A program made the position numbers and the translations under genes. A DNA stretch of 32,765 nucleotides, taken from NCBI GenBank assembly GCA_017998475.1, contig JAGODA010000001.1, positions 1-32,765 on the forward strand, read 5' to 3'. Shown one piece after another: positions 7,898 to 14,400 of this stretch (positions are counted from its first letter, which is position 1; the number at the start of each line of letters is the position of its first letter). A model generated the notes under the pieces. The model was not told where the DNA came from and did no database searches. It saw only the letters and a list, made by a program, of their open reading frames with translations. This DNA comes from Spirochaetota bacterium (GTDB lineage: Bacteria; Spirochaetota; UBA4802; UBA5368).

Positions 7898-8692
7898 ATG
7901 AAGACGATTAATAGAATCAGGGAAGGCGCGGACACTATGAAAAGCCTGGTATACGAGCTCGAAGAGGTCTTTTTCCGGATCGTAAAAAACGCGTATCCCG
8001 CGCTCTGGGAGGACGCCGGCATAACGCGCTCGCTCATCATGGATATGTCGGCCGCGATGGCAGACAGGCAGATGAAGACACCCGGCAACCAGGTGAAGAT
8101 GGCGATGAAGCCGCTCATGCTCGCCGGAGAGCCTGAAAGCGAGCTCTGCTCCGCGGCGATGCTTTTCAGGATCGCCTACCACGACGGCCAGGCGGCGCAG
8201 GGAGCGGCGTTTCTCGACGCCCACGTGAAGGACGCCGGTAAGAACACCTTCTCGTCAATAAAAAAGGACCACCTGAAGCGCCTGCATTCGATCGCGCATC
8301 ACAGCCAGCTGTTGCTCTACGATTACGACAACATCACCGGGATGGCGTTTCCCGCGACGGCGGAGTCCGTGCTCGGAGCGTATCCGTCCAACTGGAACGG
8401 CTGGGCTCCGTTCACCGTGGCCGCCGCCGCGCCGGCGCACTGCGCGATCGCGCTTAACAGCAAGGACACCGGCCTGTATAAAGCCTCGCTTCCCTGGTCG
8501 TACCAGCTCTGTTTCCGCAACATCTACGGGCTCGATCTGGATTTCGGCGACGCGGCCGTCGATACGGCGCGCGGTGCGCGGTTCGAAAAGGGACGCGCCC
8601 GCTACCTGGTACTGGTGTCGGTCGCGCACGGCGGCGCCGACCTTGACGAGAACTTCGACTATGACCGTGAGGCCTACACGGAGATGAGCTGA
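7898..8692 (+). CDS. Conserved-looking cytoplasmic protein of unknown function
   Basis: I do not recognise this 264-residue protein. It has no signal peptide or membrane segment. The first half looks helical (ELEEVFFRIVKNAYPALWEDAG, then Met/Lys-rich helices, then a segment around SELCSAAMLFRIAYHDGQAAQG). The second half is richer in aromatic residues (YPSNWNGWAPF, LPWSYQLCFRNIYGLDLDFG) and ends with YLVLVSVAHGGADLDENFDYD. Codon usage and GC match the neighbours, so it is likely a real gene. The ATG at 7898 has AGGGA at suitable spacing; an ATG at 7937 is an alternative that would remove 13 residues. It follows the FGGY kinase on the same strand but is 253 bases away, so shared function is unproven. 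Confidence 0.7.
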   Translation: MKTINRIREGADTMKSLVYELEEVFFRIVKNAYPALWEDAGITRSLIMDMSAAMADRQMKTPGNQVKMAMKPLMLAGEPESELCSAAMLFRIAYHDGQAAQGAAFLDAHVKDAGKNTFSSIKKDHLKRLHSIAHHSQLLLYDYDNITGMAFPATAESVLGAYPSNWNGWAPFTVAAAAPAHCAIALNSKDTGLYKASLPWSYQLCFRNIYGLDLDFGDAAVDTARGARFEKGRARYLVLVSVAHGGADLDENFDYDREAYTEMS

Positions 8693-8719
8693 TTCAGCCA
8701 TGAGGGTTCGTCGTTGGGT

Positions 8720-9532
8720 TCAGCGGCCGTTCGTCGTGAGCCTCGATATCCCCAGCATCATGAAATACACGAGCGTTCCTCCCGCCACCATGGTCGCCCC
8801 GGTCGGAGTGTCGAGCCTGTAGGAAAGGAAGAGTCCGCCGAGCATGATACTCACCGCGTAGACGGTGCCTCCTGCGAGGACAAGCCTGAAGTTGTTCGAA
8901 ACGAGCAGCCCGAAGCTTGCCGGAAGAACGACGAGAGCCGAAACGAGCACGATCCCCACGATCTTGATGCTGACAACGATGATGGCGGCGAGGAAGACCA
9001 GCATGATGTTCTCGAGCAGCACTATCGGAACGCCGCTGACCGCTGCCACCTCTTCATCGAAGGAGGCGAACAGGATGCGGTGCAGGAAAACCGCGACGAA
9101 AGGCAGAAAAACGAGCAGTGCGATGATGACGATCGTCCGGTCGAAATCGGTTATTCCGAGGATGTTGCCGAACAGATAGCCCATGAGGTCGAATGAGTAG
9201 TCCTTGCGCATCGCGATTAACAGGGCTCCGAGCGCCATCGAAAACGAGAAAAAGATTCCGATACTCGCGTCGTAGCTGATCCGCCCGAGCTTTACGATGC
9301 GCCCTATCACGAGGGCGGAGGCGACGCAGAAGGCGAGCGATGTATAAAAGGGATTGATGCCGCAGAGCAGTCCGATCGCCACGCCGGCAAACGCCGTGTG
9401 CGCTATGCCCGCACCCATGAAGGAAAGCCCGCGCATCACCACGAAAAAAGAAAGCGTCCCGAAGAGGATGCCGAGGAGTATGCACATGATGAAGGCGTTC
9501 CGGAAGAATGTCATTTCGAAAAGCTCCATCAT
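8720..9532 (-). CDS. znuB: Zinc/manganese ABC transporter permease (ABC-3 family)
   Basis: This integral inner-membrane permease of a metal-ion ABC importer belongs to the ABC-3 family (ZnuB, TroC/D, MntB). The product is 270 residues with about eight hydrophobic segments. It shows the family pattern FGTLSFFVVMRGLSFMGAGI, then the HTAFAGVAIG and SYDASIGIFFSFSMALGALL regions, and ends with TPTGATMVAGGTLVYFMML. Its ATG at 9532 overlaps the ATPase stop (ATGA), with GGAGG just upstream, so the two genes are translationally coupled. A second ATG follows directly at 9529, and an in-frame start at 9547 is less likely. Zinc is the default guess; manganese or iron cannot be excluded. Confidence 0.92.
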   Translation of the reverse strand: MMELFEMTFFRNAFIMCILLGILFGTLSFFVVMRGLSFMGAGIAHTAFAGVAIGLLCGINPFYTSLAFCVASALVIGRIVKLGRISYDASIGIFFSFSMALGALLIAMRKDYSFDLMGYLFGNILGITDFDRTIVIIALLVFLPFVAVFLHRILFASFDEEVAAVSGVPIVLLENIMLVFLAAIIVVSIKIVGIVLVSALVVLPASFGLLVSNNFRLVLAGGTVYAVSIMLGGLFLSYRLDTPTGATMVAGGTLVYFMMLGISRLTTNGR

Positions 9533-10326
9533 CGGGACCTCCGGCATGTTTCGCAGTTCTGGTCGTGGTGCAGAAAATACACGTTTCTTCCGAACACCTT
9601 CTCGAGGGCTTCGGCCGGCATGTCCTCCGATGGCCTGCCATGGAAGTGAATGCGCTGCTTGAGGCAGGCGACCCTGTCCACAATGCCCGAAACGCTTCCT
9701 ATGTCGTGAGACACGAGGATGATGGTCATGCCCGCGGTGTCGCGAAGGTCCACGAGAAGCCGGTAAAAATTATCCTGGGCCACCGCGTCGAGCCCCGTCG
9801 AGGGCTCGTCGAGAATGAGCATGAGCGGATTGAGCGCGAGGGCCCTGGCGATGAGCACCCGCTGGCGCTCCCCTCCCGAAAGGCTGCCGAAGTGCCTGTC
9901 CCGTTTCTCGGCCATGCCGACGCGCTCGAGCGCGCTGTCGATCGCCTTGCGGTCCTCCTTTTCGAGCCGCTCGAAGGCGGATGCCCGCGCGTAGCGGGAC
10001 ATGGCGACCACGTCGTAGGCGCTGAGGGGGAAGTCGGCATTGTAGGAGGAGCGCTGGGGCAAATAGCCGATAAGTCCCCGGCGGCGGATGTCCGCGGGGG
10101 AATGGCCGAACACGCGCACCTCTCCGGCAGAAGGAGGTGTGAATCCCATTGCCGTGCGTAAAAGAGTGCTCTTGCCGCTCCCGTTGGGACCGACGATCGA
10201 GAGTATCTCGTTCCGCTCCACAGTAAGGTAAACATCCTCGAGCACGACCATCGTACCGAAACGAACCCAGACGCCGCTCATCGAGAGTGGCGCACCGTTC
10301 ACGTTTGCCGCAACTGTTTCGGTCAT
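9529..10326 (-). CDS. znuC: Zinc/manganese ABC transporter ATP-binding protein
   Basis: This is the cytoplasmic ATPase that powers metal uptake with the neighbouring permease and binding lipoprotein. With the ATG at 10326 it has 265 residues: Walker A GPNGSGKST (46-54), a Q-loop in YLPQRSS, signature LSGGERQRV (149-157), Walker B LMLILDEP (168-175), D-loop STGLD and an H-loop in VSHDIGSV. The C-terminal tail ends HHDQNCETCRRSR, a His/Cys cluster that could sense or bind metal; this is inference. The gene starts 15 bases after the znuA stop (a GTG at 10338 would leave 3) and overlaps znuB by 4. The order binding protein, ATPase, permease is that of an intact operon. Confidence 0.93.
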   Translation of the reverse strand: MTETVAANVNGAPLSMSGVWVRFGTMVVLEDVYLTVERNEILSIVGPNGSGKSTLLRTAMGFTPPSAGEVRVFGHSPADIRRRGLIGYLPQRSSYNADFPLSAYDVVAMSRYARASAFERLEKEDRKAIDSALERVGMAEKRDRHFGSLSGGERQRVLIARALALNPLMLILDEPSTGLDAVAQDNFYRLLVDLRDTAGMTIILVSHDIGSVSGIVDRVACLKQRIHFHGRPSEDMPAEALEKVFGRNVYFLHHDQNCETCRRSR

Positions 10327-10341
10327 TCTTCGTTCCACTTT

Positions 10342-11223
10342 CTATTTGTTACCTCGCGCTTCCGAGAGCGCATTGGCGAACAGGCGAGCATTGTGCTCCA
10401 TCAGGCGCACGTAACCGTTCGCCACGGGATCGTCCTCGTCGCCGATCGCGTCGAGTTGCAGAAGCGCCGCTCCGCTCTCCCGGGCGAGTGCCGCCGCCGC
10501 TCCGCTCTGCACCTTGAGGTCGATAACAATGACCCGAACGCCTTCCGTACGTGCCCTGCGTACCAGCCGGTTGAAATCACGGACCGAGGGTTCGTGGCCG
10601 TGGCCCTTCTCGATCGTGTCGACGATTTCGAGCCCGTATTCGGCGGCGAAATAATCCCAGGATGGATGCCATTGTATAAACTTGCGGTAAGCGAGGAGGC
10701 GCAGCATGCCGGCTATGCGGCGATCGAGTTCATCGAGGGTTTTCTCGAACGATACGAGGTTATTCCGGTAATAGTGTGCGCCCTCGGGGTCCACTGTCGA
10801 AAGCCGATCCGCGATATGACGGGCGATGTCGCGTCCGCCCTTGATCGAAAGCCAGATATGGGGATTTTCGTGGTGGTTTCTCTCGAGCAGATATGAAACA
10901 TTCGTGTCTTTCTTCAAATATTTCTCCATCCACCCGTCAAATTCCGGATGAACACCGAGAAATACCCGGGATTCCTGCAGCCGTTTTACAACCGACGGGA
11001 CGGGCTCGAAGGTGTGGGGATTGGCGCCGGGAGGAACGGCGTGAAATACACTCGCTCGGCTTCCCGCGACGGAGCGTGCGATGTCGCAGACAGGGAAAAT
11101 TGAGACAGCCATCTGTATTTCATCAGCACGGGCCGACTCCCGGTCCCGTCCACAGGAGAGAAGCGCGGCGAAAACCAGAATAGAGGCAAAGGCGGCGGCT
11201 GCGCGCGGTGACGTGATCGTCAT
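10342..11223 (-). CDS. znuA: Metal ABC transporter substrate-binding lipoprotein (ZnuA/TroA family)
   Basis: This cluster A-I binding protein captures Zn2+ or Mn2+ in the periplasm. The 293-residue product begins with a lipoprotein signal peptide and lipobox LLSC (Cys24). Likely metal ligands are His70 (GANPHTFEP), His122 (ENPHIWLS), His186 (QWHPSWDYFA) and Asp258 (LLQLDAIG), the three-His-one-Asp set of TroA-type proteins. The His-rich loop of high-affinity zinc binders such as E. coli ZnuA is absent; only HHENPH is present. The ATG at 11223 is well supported by AAGGAGAT. A longer in-frame frame from 11364 would bury the signal peptide and is rejected. It is first in the operon. Confidence 0.93.
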   Translation of the reverse strand: MTITSPRAAAAFASILVFAALLSCGRDRESARADEIQMAVSIFPVCDIARSVAGSRASVFHAVPPGANPHTFEPVPSVVKRLQESRVFLGVHPEFDGWMEKYLKKDTNVSYLLERNHHENPHIWLSIKGGRDIARHIADRLSTVDPEGAHYYRNNLVSFEKTLDELDRRIAGMLRLLAYRKFIQWHPSWDYFAAEYGLEIVDTIEKGHGHEPSVRDFNRLVRRARTEGVRVIVIDLKVQSGAAAALARESGAALLQLDAIGDEDDPVANGYVRLMEHNARLFANALSEARGNK

Positions 11224-11242
11224 GGGATCTCCTTCTTTCGGA

Positions 11243-11269
11243 CCGGCGGGGCGAATGCTCGCACGCCGG
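11243..11269 (-). promoter_or_regulatory. Hairpin in the znuA leader
   Basis: On the minus strand CCGGCG (11269-11264) pairs with CGCCGG (11248-11243), and an inner GCG/CGC extends the stem after a small internal loop. It lies about 20 bases upstream of the znuA start. It could shield or stabilise the leader; no known metal riboswitch is recognised. Confidence 0.35.
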
Positions 11270-11379
11270 CGGCGTGTTCGGTTTCCTACTGTGCGCTCTC
11301 GAAATGTTTCGCGCAAGTATTTATTGTCGACCGGAGCGCGGACGGCGGAGTGCCGAGCGTCCATGCCGTGTTGTTTTAC

Positions 11380-11409
11380 TTGACAAAAACCGGTACGAGC
11401 GGCTAATCA
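11380..11409 (+). promoter_or_regulatory. Candidate promoter and leader of guaB
   Basis: The 355-bp gap between znuA and guaB (11224-11578) should hold promoters for both. On the plus strand a consensus TTGACA (11380-11385) is followed after 18 bp by TAATCA (11404-11409), giving a leader of about 165 nt. A second possibility nearer the gene is TTGAAA (11504-11509) with TACCAT (11526-11531). No clear zinc-regulator (Zur) box or purine riboswitch is recognised in the rest of the gap. Confidence 0.4.
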
Positions 11410-11578
11410 ACAAAAACAAGCGAATCGTCGTTGAGTGGCATTTGTCGGCGACCTGAGACCGCGGCGTACCGGCCGGGAAACCGGTTTGATCACCGTTAAA
11501 AAGTTGAAATCGGCGAATTCCATGATACCATAGTGGGCAACGGCAACGCCCCCTTCGAGTACGATAAAGGAGCATCCC

Positions 11579-13075
11579 ATGGCGATTAAAGACGGATTCC
11601 CGGCGGAAGATCTTTTCTGTTCGGACCACGGCCTGACCTATAACGACTTCATCATCCTCCCCGGATATATCGACTTCGCGCCCGACGACGTTGACCTCGA
11701 GGCGAACCTGACGCGCAATATCGTCCTGAAAAGGCCGATCACATCGAGCCCGATGGACACGGTGACCGAGTATCGCATGGCGATCGGCATGGCGCTTCTC
11801 GGTGGCATAGGATTCATCCATTACAACAATACGATCGAGGAGCAGGTCGAGCACGTAAAGAAGGTAAAGCGTTTCGAGAACGGATTCATCACGGACCCCA
11901 TTGTGCTCTCCCCCTCGAACACCATCGCCGATATCGACGAGATCAAATCGAAATACGGCTTTTCGGGAATCCCCATCACGGAGGACGGAAAGCTCTATTC
12001 CAGGCTGGTCGGAGTGGTGACCAACCGCGACATCGACTTCGAGACCGATCGCACCCGGAAGCTCAGGGAGGTGATGACAACGGACCTCCTGACGGCGAAG
12101 AAGGATATATCACTCACCCAGGCGAACGAGATATTAAAAAAATCGAAAAAGGGAAAGCTTCCCATAGTCGATGAAAAGGGGTGCCTGGTCGCGTTCATGT
12201 GCAGGAATGACCTTCTGAAAAACAGGGAATATCCTTACGCGTCCAAGGACGGCCAGAAACAGCTGATGGTGGGCGCCGCGATATCCACCAAGGAGGAATC
12301 AAGGGAGCGTCTGGACAAGCTGGTCCAGGCGGGCCTTAACGTAGTAGTGATCGACGCGGCCCAGGGGAATTCCCTCTATCAGGTCGAGATGATCAAATAT
12401 ATTAAAAAGAGCTATCCGTCGCTCGAGGTCATCGGCGGTAACGTCGTAACCGAGGAGCAGTGCGAAAACCTGATAAAGGCGGGAGCCGACGGCCTGCGGA
12501 TCGGGATGGGGCCGGGTTCCATCTGTACTACCCAGACCACGATGGCGGTGGGACGGGCGCAGGCCACCGCCGTTTATCGCTGCGCGCGATACGCCCGCGG
12601 GCACGGAGTGCCGGTAATCGCCGATGGAGGCATCTCGGTGACCGGCCATATCGCCAAGGCTCTTTCCCTCGGAGCTTCCGCGGCCATGATGGGCTCGATG
12701 TTCGCGGCGACCGAGGAGGCGCCGGGCGAGTACTTCTACGAAAACGGAATACGCCTGAAACGCTACCGCGGCATGGCGTCGCTCGAGGCGATGGAGAAGG
12801 GCGGCGGGAAACGCTATTTCGCGGATGACGCGAAAATCATGGTGGCGCAGGGCGTTTCCGGGGCCGTGGTCGACAAGGGCTCCCTGTTCGATTACGTCCC
12901 CTACCTCATACAGGGGCTCAAGCATTCCCTCCAGGATATGGGCGCCCGCAGCGTTAAAAAACTTCACGAAATGCTCTATTCGGGGGATCTGCGGTTCGAG
13001 CGGCGTTCGATATCAGCACAGATAGAGGGCGGGGTGCATGACATGTATTCCTACAAGGAGCCCAAATACATGTAA
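11579..13075 (+). CDS. guaB: IMP dehydrogenase, eukaryote-like type
   Basis: It oxidises IMP to XMP with NAD+, the first committed step of GMP synthesis, in the cytoplasm. The 498-residue protein has the (beta/alpha)8 barrel with two CBS domains inserted (about 105-220). The catalytic Cys316 lies in GMGPGSICTTQ; other motifs are IADGGISVTGHIAKAL, MMGSMFAATEEAPGEYF, and the flap KRYRGMASLEAM with AQGVSG. The opening GLTYNDFIILPGYIDF and the ending LRFERRSISAQIEGGVH closely resemble animal IMPDH rather than the usual bacterial form, which lacks this C-terminal tail; from memory Leptospira has a similar enzyme. The ATG has AAAGGAG upstream. It converges on the DedA gene with four bases between. 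Confidence 0.97.
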   Translation: MAIKDGFPAEDLFCSDHGLTYNDFIILPGYIDFAPDDVDLEANLTRNIVLKRPITSSPMDTVTEYRMAIGMALLGGIGFIHYNNTIEEQVEHVKKVKRFENGFITDPIVLSPSNTIADIDEIKSKYGFSGIPITEDGKLYSRLVGVVTNRDIDFETDRTRKLREVMTTDLLTAKKDISLTQANEILKKSKKGKLPIVDEKGCLVAFMCRNDLLKNREYPYASKDGQKQLMVGAAISTKEESRERLDKLVQAGLNVVVIDAAQGNSLYQVEMIKYIKKSYPSLEVIGGNVVTEEQCENLIKAGADGLRIGMGPGSICTTQTTMAVGRAQATAVYRCARYARGHGVPVIADGGISVTGHIAKALSLGASAAMMGSMFAATEEAPGEYFYENGIRLKRYRGMASLEAMEKGGGKRYFADDAKIMVAQGVSGAVVDKGSLFDYVPYLIQGLKHSLQDMGARSVKKLHEMLYSGDLRFERRSISAQIEGGVHDMYSYKEPKYM

Positions 13076-13079
13076 AGCT

Positions 13080-13718
13080 TCAGCCGTCGGGTTTCCGCCG
13101 GTTTGCGGCCCTCAGCCTTATGACGATGTACACGGCGAGGGCCGTTGCCATCAGCGCTATGACAACCGTGTTGTAATTGCGGAGGATGGTCCCCATGCGT
13201 TCTTTCACCAGTTCCCAGTTGTCACCCAACAGATACCCGGTGTGAATCCAGATGAGGTTCCATACCGAAGCGCTGGCGATTGCACACAGCAACACTTTCC
13301 ATAGAGACAGCCGGGCAATGCCGGATGCAAGGGAGATCACCGAACGGATACCGGGCAGGAATCTGTTGGCCAGGACGACGAGATAGCCATATCGCCTGAA
13401 CCAGGCCTCTGCCTTCATGATGCGCCTGGCCGGGAGATGACGGTAATCCCTGCCTATGAAAAATTCACGCCCGAGATAGCGGCCGACCAGCACGAGACAG
13501 ACAAACCCCAGCACGCTGCCGAGCGTCGTTGACAGATAAACCAGGGAATAATCGAGCCTTCCGGTGCCGACCAGAAAGGCGCCGAACGCGGTTATGGTGT
13601 CGCCCGGCACCGGCGGGAAAACGTTCTCGATGAACGCGCTTATAAAAAGCAGGAGGTAGAGCAGCGCGTCGCTTGCCCCTGCAAGGGTCGGGAGGATATC
13701 GGCCAGCGTGGTTTCCAT
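13080..13718 (-). CDS. DedA-family inner-membrane protein
   Basis: The 212-residue membrane protein belongs to the DedA/SNARE-associated (VTT) family. Some members act as undecaprenyl-phosphate or lipid flippases and are needed for envelope homeostasis. Family marks include the N-terminal SAFIENVFPPVPGDTITAFGAFL, with a re-entrant glycine/proline-rich loop, and the later RFLPGIRSVISLASGIARL containing the conserved FxPGxR. Five to six hydrophobic segments are seen, with a basic C-terminal tail. The start lies at an isolated ATG with no strong ribosome site. It stands alone on its strand, convergent with guaB, so the context adds no specific function. Confidence 0.9.
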   Translation of the reverse strand: METTLADILPTLAGASDALLYLLLFISAFIENVFPPVPGDTITAFGAFLVGTGRLDYSLVYLSTTLGSVLGFVCLVLVGRYLGREFFIGRDYRHLPARRIMKAEAWFRRYGYLVVLANRFLPGIRSVISLASGIARLSLWKVLLCAIASASVWNLIWIHTGYLLGDNWELVKERMGTILRNYNTVVIALMATALAVYIVIRLRAANRRKPDG

Positions 13719-13863
13719 GGATGAGTCATTTCACATGATGTTAAAACACCCGGCAATACTTTTATGCGGGGGCACGGGAGGAAAAATCCTTGATTATTAG
13801 CGATGAACGAGTATTATCACCGGATCGTGACGCGCGCTACCCCATGACTGAGAGGTTATAACG

Positions 13864-14400
13864 GTGAGAAGGTTACTGGTTTTTTCCCTCATGCTTGCTT
13901 CCCTGGCGATGGTTTCATGTAAAACGGCGGAAGTCAAGGACCCCATGAAAGAGCGTATTGACGAATATCTTACTGTTGACCCGAACGCCAAGGAGCTTTT
14001 CCGCGTTCTGATGATGTCCGATCGTTACCTGCTGTCTCAGATGAATCATGCCGACAGAATCCGTCGCAATGAGGACTCGGGCGGCGACAAGTACATGACC
14101 GAGGAACTGAAGAAATTCGACAAGATAGATGAAGAGCGGGACGGTGTAATCGCGGTATGGCTCTATCCCGATTCCGGCAGGCTGATGAAGGTAAGGCCGA
14201 AAAAGCTTACGTATCTGGTGGAGATAGACAAGCTTATCGTGGAGGACATTCAGCGCTGGAGCTTCCAGTTCCCGGCAAAGGACGTGTATCCCACGCAGTT
14301 TGACGTGCGCTACAGGGTTATCCTCCGCAAAACGCTCTCGGACGAAGAGATAATGAAAGAGGTGCGGGAAAAGATAATCGAAAAAACGGGTTCGCGCTGA
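13864..14400 (+). CDS. Putative lipoprotein of unknown function
   Basis: The 178-residue product opens with a lipoprotein-type signal peptide, MRRLLVFSLMLASLAMVSCK, with the lipidated Cys at 19 (lipobox MVSC). The mature part is charged and probably mixed alpha/beta, with WLYPDSGRLMKVRPKKLTYLVEIDKLIVEDIQRW as its most distinctive stretch (shown here as WLYPDSGRLMKVRP and LTYLVEIDKLIVEDIQRW) and a basic C-terminal helix. The start is GTG at 13864 with GAGAGG upstream; no in-frame ATG is nearby. I recognise no family. Its stop touches the stop of the convergent coiled-coil gene with no space. Confidence 0.75.
   Translation: MRRLLVFSLMLASLAMVSCKTAEVKDPMKERIDEYLTVDPNAKELFRVLMMSDRYLLSQMNHADRIRRNEDSGGDKYMTEELKKFDKIDEERDGVIAVWLYPDSGRLMKVRPKKLTYLVEIDKLIVEDIQRWSFQFPAKDVYPTQFDVRYRVILRKTLSDEEIMKEVREKIIEKTGSR

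Noticed and set aside
7767..7901. A 44-codon frame overlapping the next ATG (ATGA)
   Set aside because: The overlap suggests coupling, but there is no ribosome site and the composition is unremarkable; too weak to call.
11224..11364. N-terminal extension of znuA
   Set aside because: It would bury a clear lipoprotein signal peptide 47 residues inside the protein; the ATG at 11223 has AAGGAGAT.
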